64,000 nucleotides of DNA, taken from NCBI RefSeq assembly GCF_026072635.1, contig NZ_AP023081.1, positions 404,501-468,500 of the forward strand, given 5' to 3'. Positions 1 through 10,088 of this stretch are shown here, piece after piece. How positions within the stretch are numbered: the stretch's first letter is position 1; the number at the start of each line of letters is the position of its first letter. Position numbers and translations under genes: made by a program. This DNA comes from Pseudomonas solani (GTDB lineage Bacteria > Pseudomonadota > Gammaproteobacteria > Pseudomonadales > Pseudomonadaceae). Under the pieces are notes generated by a model that did no database searches, had not been told where the DNA came from, and saw only the letters and a program-made list of their open reading frames with translations.

Positions 1-410
1 AATGGCCGTGGCCGGGTGAGCGGCATTCTAGCGACAGCCCTAAAGTCGATATTTCTTCAATGCGACAACAAATTACAAAAGGCCAGGACGGCCAGGGCGG
101 GCGGGTTGACAGTCTCCTGCCGATATGCAAGAGCCAGAAAGACGTTAAACCGAATGAAACAGCAATTACCGCGCCAATAAATAGATCCCCCTTTATCCAC
201 AAGGCTTGCGGCCTTGGAGCGATTTTTCCCGAGCGGACTTTCACGCCCTCATTCGAGGCAGGGTGTTCCCTGTCGCCCCGTTTCGGCGCAACGCGTAACA
301 GCGCCAGCGTTACCCTGACCGGGCAGTCCGGCACTTGGCCGCACAAACTTCTTTCGCCGATATAAATCAGTCGCTTGGCGTCGTCGCCGACACGACCCAG
401 TGACCAAGCC
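1..410. other. Non-coding stretch, no supported gene
   Basis: I see no convincing gene here. An open frame on the plus strand at 60-365 has no ribosome binding site and an unremarkable translation, so I treat it as chance. The segment may be the 3' flank of a gene outside the window. Confidence 0.4.
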
Positions 411-428
411 CCCCGCAAGTAAAAATCC

Positions 429-658
429 ACGTTCTTAGAACGTGGCTTTGCTTTTGGCCCCCTAGAAGGGGGCAATCAGACCTCGGAACATGCAGCCGCC
501 GCTCACTTCGGACGTAGGGTGTGCTGCGCGCACCTCGGACTCGCCGGAAGCACCGCGCGGAGGTGCGCACGGCACACCCAACGACACGCGTTCATCCTGC
601 CGGGCTCTCCATTCAAATCGTCACAGGAAGAACCGATGACCACGCCCTAAGGACGTGG
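429..658. mobile_element. Candidate non-autonomous palindrome-bounded element
   Basis: Two related palindromes bound this stretch. The left, CCACGTTCTTAGAACGTGG, lies at 429-447 and the right, CCACGCCCTAAGGACGTGG, at 639-657. Between them lie a short hairpin (CCCCCT/AGGGGG, about 460-474) and a long one with 20-nt arms at 517-536 and 560-579, paired at all but one or two positions. There is no transposase frame. Subterminal palindromes without a long terminal inverted repeat recall IS200/IS605-type ends, so a non-autonomous derivative is one reading. This is inference from structure only. Overlapping intrinsic terminators would be the alternative. Confidence 0.35.
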
Positions 659-674
659 TTTCCCAAGTTCAAAT

Positions 675-713
675 GAAAACGCCCCGCCGCGGCTTGTGGC
701 CGGGGCGGGGCGT
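675..713 (-). terminator. acsA intrinsic terminator
   Basis: A GC-rich hairpin pairs 679-688 with 704-713. On the minus strand it is followed by GTTTTC, 24 bases beyond the acsA stop codon. Confidence 0.75.
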
Positions 714-736
714 GGGTGTTGCGCGCAGACGCCGGG

Positions 737-2692
<1,956 letters not shown>

Positions 2693-3264
2693 GTTCATAC
2701 CTCGACGGGCAGTTGTTTTTGTATGCCGCCTTTTGTATCCCCCGCCTCCCTGTAGGGCCATTCGACCATGGTCTTACCGCATACGGACTATGGTCTAAGG
2801 CCGCCGCAAAGCCCTGGTAGCAAGGCCCGCCCGGGCGGGCATACATCGCGCGCCCAGCCGCACAACGCTCCCCCCAGCAGGCCGAATCGGCCAACAGCGC
2901 TACGAACGTTCCCCGCAGTGAGAAATGGCTGACGCATGCGCATTAAAACGAACACCCATCCAGCAGAAAAATCGACAAAAGCGCCACATCCGGCAAATTC
3001 AGGCGGAAATATTTAGCTAAATCCTATCGATTGCCTTCAGTCGATTCCAAATGGTAATTTTCCGTTCATTATGTCGAACACAAAACCCTACTCCCTGCAC
3101 TTTTCCCGTCTGGTGTCCCGTGAAGGCCACTGGACCGGCGACCTCTAGCCCTCCCCTCTTCCATCGAAGGCCACACCGGGATCTCCCCGCGCGGGCCATC
3201 CACCGAGATTCCCCGCGCCCGTCCAACGAATGACGGCGCTTTTGCACGCCCATGGGAGGGCACC
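2693..3264. other. Divergent intergenic region between acsA and the SMR pair
   Basis: No gene is supported in this stretch. It must hold the promoters of acsA (minus) and of the SMR pair (plus). Besides the direct repeat at 2764-2795, the acsA leader carries an A-rich run, ACAAAAACAAC on the minus strand near 2711-2721, that resembles an Hfq/Crc site. An AT-rich patch at about 3005-3070 is the likeliest place for the plus-strand promoter. Confidence 0.4.
2764..2795 (-). promoter_or_regulatory. Paired direct repeat upstream of acsA
   Basis: GACCATGGTC at 2764-2773 and GACTATGGTC at 2786-2795 lie in the same orientation with a 22-base period, about two helical turns. They sit 70-100 bases upstream of the acsA start. 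The arrangement suits a dimeric activator such as a LuxR-type acetate regulator, but the protein is not identified from sequence. Confidence 0.35.
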
Positions 3265-3621
3265 ATGCGTTCCTGGATTTACCTGCTCACGGCGATCTTC
3301 TTCGAAGTCGTCGGCACCACCTCGATGAAATTCGCCACCGAATACGCACCCCTGCTCGGCTACCTGTTGATGTACGTGCTGATCGGCCTGTCCTACTTCT
3401 TCCTCGCCCTGGCGGTGAAGCGCGTCCCGGTTGGCGTCGCCTATGCACTGTGGGAAGGCATCGGCATCGTCCTGATCACCGCCGTCAGCGTCGCCTGGCT
3501 GGGCGAGAGCCTCGGCCTGGCCAAGGCGCTGGGCCTGGCCGTGATGATCGTCGGCATCCTGCTGATCAAGTTCGGCACCCGCGCCGAGCCCGTGGCCCGT
3601 GGCCAGGAGGCGGCGGCATGA
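3265..3621 (+). CDS. mdtJ: SMR family transporter subunit, MdtJ-like
   Basis: This is a four-helix small multidrug resistance protein of the inner membrane, a proton-coupled exporter subunit. The 118-residue product has the conserved membrane glutamate in helix 1 (FFEVVGTTSMKFA, residue 14) and the GVAYALWEGIGI signature in helix 3. It resembles MdtJ, which with MdtI exports spermidine in Enterobacteria. The start has GGAGG upstream. The stop overlaps the next start (ATGA), so the two are made together, as expected for a paired heterodimeric SMR. The substrate here is not known; cationic drugs or polyamines are the usual ones. Confidence 0.85.
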   Translation: MRSWIYLLTAIFFEVVGTTSMKFATEYAPLLGYLLMYVLIGLSYFFLALAVKRVPVGVAYALWEGIGIVLITAVSVAWLGESLGLAKALGLAVMIVGILLIKFGTRAEPVARGQEAAA

Positions 3622-3947
3622 ACGGCGTGACCTGGATCCACTTCGCCTGGCTGGGCCTGGCCATCGCCCTGGAAGTGCTGGCCAACGTCCTGCTCAAGTA
3701 CTCCGACGGCTTCCGTCGCCACGTGCTCGGCGCCATCTCCATCCTCTGCATCCTGGCGGCCTTCACCGCACTGGCCCAGGCGGTGCGCGGCATCGAGCTG
3801 TCACTGGCGTATGCCATCTGGGGCGGCTTCGGCATCCTCGCCACGGTCGCCATGGGCTGGGCACTGTTCGGCCAGCGCCTGGCGTGGAAGGGCTGGCTCG
3901 GCCTGGTCATGCTGGTGCTGGGGATGGGCCTGCTGAAACTGGCGTGA
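3618..3947 (+). CDS. mdtI: SMR family transporter subunit, MdtI-like
   Basis: This is the second subunit of the paired SMR exporter, 109 residues with four predicted membrane helices. It keeps the helix-1 glutamate (LAIALEVLANVLLKYSDGF) and the YAIWGGFGI motif in helix 3, and it aligns end to end with E. coli MdtI. It begins inside the last codons of the upstream subunit (ATGA overlap), which supports translational coupling and a heterodimer. The partner order (MdtJ-like then MdtI-like) matches other paired SMR loci. Confidence 0.85.
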   Translation: MNGVTWIHFAWLGLAIALEVLANVLLKYSDGFRRHVLGAISILCILAAFTALAQAVRGIELSLAYAIWGGFGILATVAMGWALFGQRLAWKGWLGLVMLVLGMGLLKLA

Positions 3948-3978
3948 CCCGCCCTGTGCGGAAGGGCAGATCGCAGGC

Positions 3979-4006
3979 AAAAAAATGGGCGACCCCAGGG
4001 TCGCCC
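3979..4006 (-). terminator. Terminator downstream of phhR
   Basis: The hairpin pairs GGGCGACC with GGTCGCCC (3987-4006). On the minus strand it runs into seven Ts. It lies about 160 bases past the phhR stop and would also act as a barrier between the convergent SMR and phhR transcripts. Confidence 0.75.
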
Positions 4007-4164
4007 TATCAATCATTCCGGGAGAGGAATGTAGAAACGCTTGTGTCCGCATCACGCAAGATTCAGACAGCGCCCTTTTTACGCTCCCGCCTCCGTGCCA
4101 GCCATTGCACCAAGGTCTAACAGCTCCTTTAAGAACCTAGGCGAGGCAACGCCGTTGGTTTTTC

Positions 4165-5724
4165 CTAAACCTCCTCGCGACCCAGGCCATGCTGGCGCAA
4201 CTTATTGGCAATGGTGGTGTGGGACACCCCCAGGCGCTTGCCCAGTTGGCGGCTGCTGGGGTGGTCGGCGAACAGGCATTCCAGCACCGCCTTCTCGAAG
4301 CGCCCGAGAATGGCGTCCAGCCCGCCGTCGAGGGAGAAATCCCCCAGGGGCTGCGGCGCGCCGTAGTGCGGCAGGCGGATGTGCTCGGGCTTGACCGTGC
4401 CGCCCTCGCACAGGGAAACCGCCTGGAACAGCACGTTCTCCAGTTGCCGCACGTTGCCCGGCCAGTGGTAGTGGCCGAGGCGCTCCAGGGCCTGGGGTGC
4501 CAGCCGCGGCAAGGCGCAGCCGATCTGCCGGCTGGCCGAGTCGAGGAAGTGCTCCACCAGCGGCGGCAACCCATCCAGGCATTCGCGCAGTGGCGGGATG
4601 TGCAGCGACAGCACATTGAGGCGGTGGTACAGGTCCTGGCGGAATTCGCCCCGCGCACAGAGCTCGGACAGGTCCACCTGGGTGGCGCAGATCACCCGCA
4701 CGTCCAGGTACACCTCCTCGTCGCTGCCCACGCGGCGGAAGCAGCCGTCCTGGAGGAAGCGCAACAGCTTGGCCTGCAGGCGCGGGCTCATCTCGCCCAC
4801 GCCGTCGAGGAACAGCGTGCCGCCGGCGGTCAGCTCCAGCAGCCCCAGCTTGCCTTCCGGCCGTGCGCCCTCGAAGGCCCCCGGGCCGTAGCCGAACAGC
4901 TCGGTCTCGGCCATGGATTCCGGCAGGCCGGCGCAGTTCAGCGCCATGAAGGGCGACTGCCCGCGCGGGCTGGCCAGGTGGCAGGCGCGGGCCAGCAGCT
5001 CCTTGCCGGTACCGGTCTCGCCCTCGATCAGCAGCGGCGCGTCCAGGGGCGCCATGCGCCGCGCCTCGCGCACCACGGCGGCCATCACCCGTGAACTCTG
5101 GAAGATGCTGTCGAAGCCGCGCAGCTCCTGCTTGCGCACGTGGTAGATGCGCTCGCCCACGCGGTCGGCGCGGTGCAGGGTGAGCACCGCACCGGCCAGG
5201 GCCTCGCTCTCGTCGTGTTCGGATTGCAGCGGCGCGATATCGGCGAGGAACACATCGCCCCGCACCTTCACCCGCAGGCCGTTGATGCGCGCCTTGTTGG
5301 CCCGCACCAGCTCCGGCAGGTCGAAATCCTCGGTGTAGCGCGACAGCGGAATGCCCGGCACCTCGTCCACGCGCACGCCCAGCAACTGCGCAGCGGCGCG
5401 GTTGGCGGCGACGATGGAGCCGCCCATGTCGATGGACAGCACCGGGAACTCCAGCGCGCCGAGCAGCGCGTTCAGCTCCAGGTGGCGGCGTTCGCTGGGC
5501 ATCAGGCCCACGCGCTTGACGCCGAACACGCCAGGGATGTCCTCCAGCTTTGGCCGCAGCGACTGCAACTGCAGGTTGATCAGGTTCGGGCAGAGCAGGT
5601 AGATGGCGTTGCCCTGGTCGCCGCCGACTTCGCCGCGGTTGACGTTGATGCCGTAGTCGACGAGCAGGTTGAGGATGTCGCGCAGGATGCCTACGCGATT
5701 CTGGCAATGGACTTTGATACGCAT
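4165..5724 (-). CDS. phhR: TyrR-family regulator PhhR
   Basis: PhhR is the transcriptional regulator of aromatic amino acid catabolism and responds to phenylalanine and tyrosine. The 519-residue product begins with an ACT domain (about 1-70, MRIKVHCQNRVGILRDIL), then a PAS domain (about 78-190), an AAA+ domain with Walker A GETGTGKE and Walker B TLFLDGVGEM, and a C-terminal Fis-type helix-turn-helix. The sigma-54 contact loop reads GAFEGA rather than the canonical GAFTGA. The start at 5724 gives the family length; upstream in-frame codons lack a binding site. It is divergent from phhA, with a TyrR-type box between them, so it probably controls the phh operon and perhaps itself. Confidence 0.95.
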   Translation of the reverse strand: MRIKVHCQNRVGILRDILNLLVDYGINVNRGEVGGDQGNAIYLLCPNLINLQLQSLRPKLEDIPGVFGVKRVGLMPSERRHLELNALLGALEFPVLSIDMGGSIVAANRAAAQLLGVRVDEVPGIPLSRYTEDFDLPELVRANKARINGLRVKVRGDVFLADIAPLQSEHDESEALAGAVLTLHRADRVGERIYHVRKQELRGFDSIFQSSRVMAAVVREARRMAPLDAPLLIEGETGTGKELLARACHLASPRGQSPFMALNCAGLPESMAETELFGYGPGAFEGARPEGKLGLLELTAGGTLFLDGVGEMSPRLQAKLLRFLQDGCFRRVGSDEEVYLDVRVICATQVDLSELCARGEFRQDLYHRLNVLSLHIPPLRECLDGLPPLVEHFLDSASRQIGCALPRLAPQALERLGHYHWPGNVRQLENVLFQAVSLCEGGTVKPEHIRLPHYGAPQPLGDFSLDGGLDAILGRFEKAVLECLFADHPSSRQLGKRLGVSHTTIANKLRQHGLGREEV

Positions 5725-5854
5725 GCGGCACCCCGGAAACGGGTTCTTGTCTGGGGCTCGGTGCTGAAAATCAGCATCCTGCCCGATTTTTCCGTCAAGA
5801 ATATGTGACGAATCCATCCACCAGCAAGATGACTCCGCCTAGCCCTCGCAAAAT

Positions 5855-5872
5855 CGTAAATATTTCTTTACG
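5855..5872 (+). promoter_or_regulatory. TyrR/PhhR-type operator
   Basis: The palindrome GTAAA-N6-TTTAC with flanking C and G closely matches the TGTAAA-N6-TTTACA box bound by TyrR and PhhR. It lies about 110 bases upstream of the phhA start and 130 upstream of phhR. Confidence 0.7.
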
Positions 5873-5949
5873 GAAACGCCGCCACCGTTCCCTTGCCGCT
5901 CCTTGCCGCCCGGCTGCACAGCGCAACGAACCGGGTTATCCATGGCCTA

Positions 5950-5963
5950 ACACAACAACAAAG
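5950..5963 (+). promoter_or_regulatory. Hfq/Crc-type A-rich motif before phhA
   Basis: ACACAACAACAAAG lies about 13 bases upstream of the phhA ribosome binding site. AAnAAnAA motifs at this place are the known targets of Hfq/Crc translational repression in Pseudomonas. Here the role is inferred. Confidence 0.5.
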
Positions 5964-5981
5964 CCCGCCCCAGGAGGCCGA

Positions 5982-6773
5982 ATGAAAACCTCGCAATACG
6001 TGGCCCGCGAGCCGGATGAGAACGACTTTATCCACTACCCGGACAGCGAGCACCGGGTATGGAACACCCTGATCACCCGCCAATTGAAGGTGATCGAAGG
6101 GCGCGCCTGCCAGGAGTACCTGGACGGCATCGAACGCCTCGCCCTCCCCCATGACCGCATTCCCCAGCTGGGCGAGATCAACCAGGTGCTGCAAGCCGCC
6201 ACCGGCTGGCGTGTCGCCCGGGTACCGGCCCTGATCCCCTTCCAGACCTTTTTCGAGCTGCTGGCCAGCCAGCAGTTCCCGGTGGCCACCTTCATCCGCA
6301 CCCCTGAAGAACTGGACTACCTGCAGGAGCCGGACATCTTCCACGAGATCTTCGGCCACTGCCCGCTGCTGACCAACCCCTGGTTCGCCGAGTTCACCCA
6401 CACCTACGGCAAGCTCGGCCTCAAGGCCACCAAGGAAGAGCGCGTCTACCTCGCCCGCCTGTACTGGATGACCATCGAATTCGGCCTGGTGGAAACCGCC
6501 CAGGGCCGGCGCATCTATGGCGGCGGCATCCTCTCCTCGCCGAAGGAGACCGTCTACAGTCTTTCCGACGCGCCCGAGCACCAGGCCTTCGATCCGCTGG
6601 AGTGCATGCGCACGCCGTACCGCATCGATATCCTGCAGCCGCTCTACTTCGTGCTGCCGGACCTCAAGCGCCTGTTCGAGCTGGCCCACGAGGACATCAT
6701 GGCGCTGGTGCGCCAGGCCATGACCCTCGGCCTGCACGCGCCCAAGTTCCCGCCCAAGCCCAAGGCGGCCTGA
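5982..6773 (+). CDS. phhA: Phenylalanine 4-monooxygenase
   Basis: PhhA converts phenylalanine to tyrosine with molecular oxygen and tetrahydropterin, the first step of phenylalanine catabolism. The 263-residue product carries the non-haem iron triad at His121, His126 (FHEIFGHCPLL) and Glu166, the same numbers as the P. aeruginosa enzyme. The start at 5982 follows an AGGAGG and excludes an upstream extension. It leads the phhABC operon, is divergent from phhR and has a TyrR-type box upstream. An A-rich Crc-like motif in the leader suggests catabolite repression. Confidence 0.97.
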   Translation: MKTSQYVAREPDENDFIHYPDSEHRVWNTLITRQLKVIEGRACQEYLDGIERLALPHDRIPQLGEINQVLQAATGWRVARVPALIPFQTFFELLASQQFPVATFIRTPEELDYLQEPDIFHEIFGHCPLLTNPWFAEFTHTYGKLGLKATKEERVYLARLYWMTIEFGLVETAQGRRIYGGGILSSPKETVYSLSDAPEHQAFDPLECMRTPYRIDILQPLYFVLPDLKRLFELAHEDIMALVRQAMTLGLHAPKFPPKPKAA

Positions 6774-6838
6774 GCCCTTATTCGCCGGTTGGCGCCACCC
6801 GCCGCACCAACCGACCTGCCCTCTATCTGGAGAACCCC

Positions 6839-7195
6839 ATGACCGCACTGTCCCAAGCCCATTGCGAAGCCTGCCGCGCCGACGCGCCCAAGGTGCCCGA
6901 GGCCGAACTGGCCGAACTGCTCAAGCAGATCCCCGACTGGAACATCGAAGTCCGCGACGCAATCATGCAGCTGGAGAAGGTCTACCGCTTCAAGAACTTC
7001 CGCTACGCCCTGGCCTTCACCAACGCCGTGGGCGCCATCGCCGAGGAAGAAGGCCACCACCCGGGCCTGCTCACCGAGTGGGGCAAGGTCACCGTTACCT
7101 GGTGGAGCCACGAGGCCAAGGGCCTGCACCGCAACGACTTCATCATGGCCGCCCGCACCGACGGAGTGGCCGCTGGCGCCGAGGGCCGCAAATGA
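6839..7195 (+). CDS. phhB: Pterin-4a-carbinolamine dehydratase
   Basis: PhhB regenerates the pterin cofactor used by PhhA by dehydrating the 4a-carbinolamine. The 118-residue product matches the family length and has the active-site motif EEGHHPGLLTEW followed by KVTVTWWSHEAKGL. It lies 65 bases after phhA and overlaps phhC by ATGA, so it is part of one operon. PhhB is known to be needed for full PhhA activity in P. aeruginosa; here that is carried over by homology. Confidence 0.95.
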   Translation: MTALSQAHCEACRADAPKVPEAELAELLKQIPDWNIEVRDAIMQLEKVYRFKNFRYALAFTNAVGAIAEEEGHHPGLLTEWGKVTVTWWSHEAKGLHRNDFIMAARTDGVAAGAEGRK

Positions 7196-8385
7196 GCCAT
7201 TTCGCCCCGGTCGGGCGCGTGCCTGGCGACCCCATCCTCGGCCTGATCGAAGCCCATCGCCAGGACCCCAACCCGGCCAAGATCGACCTGGGCGTGGGCG
7301 TCTACAAGGACAGCCAGGGCCTGACCCCCATCCCCCGCGCGGTGAAGCTCGCCGAGCAGCGCCTGGTGGAGGTGCAGCGCACCAAGACCTACATCGGCGG
7401 CCACGGTGATGCCGCCTTCGGCCGCCTGCTGGGCGAGCTGGTGCTGGGCGCCGGCTCGCCGCTGCTGGCCGGCCAGCGTGCCGGCGTCACCCAGACCCCG
7501 GGCGGCACTGGCGCCCTGCGCCTGGCGGCGGAGTTCATCGCCCGCTGCCTGCCGGACCGCGGCATCTGGGTCAGCGACCCGACCTGGCCGATCCACGAGA
7601 CCCTGTTCGCCGCCAGCGGCCTGGCCGTGCACCACTACCCCTATGTCGGCGCCGACAACCGCCTCGACCTGGAAGCCATGCTCGCCGCCCTGGAACAGGT
7701 GCCCGAAGGCGACGTGGTGCTGCTGCACGCCTGCTGCCACAACCCCACCGGCTTCGACCTGGGCCGCCACGACTGGCAACGGGTGCTGGAAATCGTCAAG
7801 GCGCGCCGCCTGCTGCCGCTGCTGGACTTCGCCTACCAGGGCTTCGGCGACGGCCTGGAGCAGGACGCCTGGGCCGTGCGCCTGTTCGCCGAGTCGCTGC
7901 CGGACGTGCTGATCACCAGCTCCTGCTCGAAGAACTTCGGCCTGTATTGCGAACGCACCGGCGCTCTGGTCGTCTGCGCCGCCACGCCCGACACGCTGGT
8001 CGACGTGCGCAGCCAGCTGGCCTTCATCGCCCGCAACCTCTGGTCCACCCCGCCGGACCACGGCGCCGCCGTGGTCGCCACCATCCTCGGTGACGCCGAG
8101 CTGAAGGCCGTGTGGCTGGACGAACTGGAGGCCATGCGCCGCCGCGTCGCCGAACTGCGCGCCGGCCTGGTGGAAGCCCTGGCGCCCCACGGCCTGGCCG
8201 AACGCTTCGCCCACATCGCCCAGCAACGCGGCATGTTCTCCTACACCGGCCTGAGTGCAGATCAGGTGGCCCGGCTGCGCAGCGAGTCCAGCGTCTACAT
8301 GGTCAGCAGCGGCCGCGCCAACGTCGCCGGCCTGGATGCCTCGCGACTGGGCGACCTGGCCCAGGCGATCGCACGGGTGTGCTGA
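7192..8385 (+). CDS. phhC: Aromatic amino acid aminotransferase
   Basis: PhhC is a fold-type I PLP aminotransferase that transaminates tyrosine (and phenylalanine) with 2-oxoglutarate, feeding the homogentisate route. The 397-residue protein has the class I signature CCHNPTG, the PLP phosphate and Schiff-base segment SSCSKNFGLYCERTGAL, and the C-terminal SSGRANVAGL with the substrate-binding arginine. It overlaps phhB at ATGA and ends the phhABC operon. A GC-rich hairpin at 8401-8426 without a T-run separates it from the convergent permease gene. Confidence 0.95.
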   Translation: MSHFAPVGRVPGDPILGLIEAHRQDPNPAKIDLGVGVYKDSQGLTPIPRAVKLAEQRLVEVQRTKTYIGGHGDAAFGRLLGELVLGAGSPLLAGQRAGVTQTPGGTGALRLAAEFIARCLPDRGIWVSDPTWPIHETLFAASGLAVHHYPYVGADNRLDLEAMLAALEQVPEGDVVLLHACCHNPTGFDLGRHDWQRVLEIVKARRLLPLLDFAYQGFGDGLEQDAWAVRLFAESLPDVLITSSCSKNFGLYCERTGALVVCAATPDTLVDVRSQLAFIARNLWSTPPDHGAAVVATILGDAELKAVWLDELEAMRRRVAELRAGLVEALAPHGLAERFAHIAQQRGMFSYTGLSADQVARLRSESSVYMVSSGRANVAGLDASRLGDLAQAIARVC

Positions 8386-8449
8386 AAGGCCCTTCCCTCC
8401 CCGCCCCTCGTCCCTGACGGGGGCGGCGGAGCAGCCTGGCGTCGGTCGC

Positions 8450-9382
8450 TCAACGCTGCAACAGCGCGATGGCCAGGCTGAGCCCGAAGAACGACAGCAC
8501 CGTGGCCATCACCAGGGTCGCCGCACAGCGCGCCTCCAGGCCGAAGCGCATGCCCACCAGCGGGTAGATGCTCATCATCGGCGCACAGGCGAAGAGGATG
8601 CCCGCCGCCATCAGCGCCGGCTCCACCGGCGGCAGCAGCCAGAACAACGCCGCCACCGCCAGCGGGTGCAGGGCCAGCTTACCGAGGCTGATGGCCGCCA
8701 TGTCCGGCAGCAGGCCGCCGAGGCGCACGCCGTGCAGGGTGCCGCCGATGACGAAGAGCGCGGCCGGTGCCGAGGCCGAGGCCAGCATCTCCACCACCCG
8801 CGCGGGCACGGCCGGGAGGCGCAGCCCCAGCAACGAGAGGCCGACGCCCACCAGCATGGCGATGATCAGCGGGTTGCGCGCCAGACGCCCGAAGGTCCCG
8901 CGCAGGGTGTGCCAGAACCCCTCGCCACGCTGCTGAGCCGACTCGGCCAGGGCCAGCGCCAGGGGAATCATCAGCAGGTTTTCCACCACCATGTTCAACG
9001 CCAGGCCGAGCACCGCCGTGGGCCCCGCCACCATCACCACCACCGGGTAGCCGACGAAGCCGCTGTTGGAGGCCGACATGCCCAGCCCGGCGATGGCGGC
9101 ATCGGCCAGGCCACGCCCGCGCAGCAGGCGGAAGTACGCCAGGCCGAGGCCGAACACGGCCAGCGAGCCCAGCCCGTAGGCCAGCAGGTACCAGGGGTTG
9201 AACACCTCGCCGATGGGGCGCTCGGCCAGTGCCTTGATCACCAGTGCGGGCAGGGCGAAGTTGAGGACGAACGCGCCGATGCCGCGCACCTGCTCGCGGC
9301 TGACCAGCCCGCCCAGGGAGGCGGCGAAGCCCAGGCCGATGATCAGGAACACGGGCGCGGTAATGGTGATGACGTCGAGCAA
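8450..9382 (-). CDS. AEC family transporter
   Basis: This is a 310-residue inner-membrane permease of the auxin efflux carrier family, with about ten helices in two halves. The N-terminal half has ALPALVIKALAE and the crossover-like MSASNSGFVGYPVV; the C-terminal half has VIGGTLHGVRLG and LFACAPMMSIYPLVG. Members carry malonate, other dicarboxylates or small organic anions, but the substrate cannot be read from the sequence. The frame opens at a TTG with no nearby ATG, so the exact start is uncertain. It lies between the phh operon and arfB without clear coupling to either. Confidence 0.8.
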   Translation of the reverse strand: MLDVITITAPVFLIIGLGFAASLGGLVSREQVRGIGAFVLNFALPALVIKALAERPIGEVFNPWYLLAYGLGSLAVFGLGLAYFRLLRGRGLADAAIAGLGMSASNSGFVGYPVVVMVAGPTAVLGLALNMVVENLLMIPLALALAESAQQRGEGFWHTLRGTFGRLARNPLIIAMLVGVGLSLLGLRLPAVPARVVEMLASASAPAALFVIGGTLHGVRLGGLLPDMAAISLGKLALHPLAVAALFWLLPPVEPALMAAGILFACAPMMSIYPLVGMRFGLEARCAATLVMATVLSFFGLSLAIALLQR

Positions 9383-9507
9383 CGGCGGCCTCGGGGCGAT
9401 GGCGGTGGAGTGCCGCCAGTATCCGTCAGCGGGCCCCGCCAGGTGCGGTGCCCAGGCGCGAAACCCGCCGATAATCGCCCGGCTTCGCCAACCGGGGGTC
9501 CTGCGGG

Positions 9508-9921
9508 CTAGTAGTCCACCTTGCCGCGCCCGGCCTTGATCGCCCCGCGCTTGGACTTGCCGTCCAGGCGGCGGGTCTTCGAGCCCAGGGTCGGCCGGGT
9601 CGGGCGGCGCTTCTTCTCCACCTTGCCGGCGCTGCGGATCAGCTCCGCCAGGCGCTCCAGGGCATCGGCGCGGTTCTGCTCCTGGGTGCGGTACTGCTGG
9701 GCCTTGATCACGATCACACCCTCGCTGGTGATGCGGCTGTCGCGCAGTTCCAGCAGGCGCTCCTTGTAGAAGGGCGGCAGCGACGAGGCGTTGATGTCGA
9801 AGCGCAGGTGCATGGCGCTGGACACCTTGTTGACGTTCTGCCCACCGGCGCCCTGGGCGCGGATGGCGGTCAGCTCGATTTCATCGTCGGGCAGGTGGAC
9901 GCTGTTGGAGATCAGCAACAT
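9508..9921 (-). CDS. arfB: Alternative ribosome-rescue factor ArfB
   Basis: ArfB (YaeJ) enters stalled ribosomes and hydrolyses the peptidyl-tRNA, a backup to tmRNA. The 137-residue product has the catalytic GGQ (RAQGAGGQNVNKV, near residue 27) and the long basic C-terminal tail (KKRRPTRPTLGSKTRRLDGKSKRG) that reads the empty mRNA channel. It lacks the codon-recognition domains of true release factors, as expected. In P. aeruginosa arfB also lies near the phh genes, which supports the call. Confidence 0.95.
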   Translation of the reverse strand: MLLISNSVHLPDDEIELTAIRAQGAGGQNVNKVSSAMHLRFDINASSLPPFYKERLLELRDSRITSEGVIVIKAQQYRTQEQNRADALERLAELIRSAGKVEKKRRPTRPTLGSKTRRLDGKSKRGAIKAGRGKVDY

Positions 9922-10088
9922 GGCACGGGCCGGATAGCGGAAAGAGCGACAGGATAGCGCCGCCGCCCGGTGAAAGCTCGCCGACCGCAGAAGGCATGCC
10001 CCGCACCGCTGCAGGCACAGCCTTCACACATGGCTGGAGGGGGTCGCATCGGAGTGCGAGCCACCCACTAGCCATCCGCAGCGCACGT

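Noticed and set aside
60..365. A 101-codon open frame at the left edge
   Set aside because: No ribosome binding site and no recognisable motif; composition looks non-coding.
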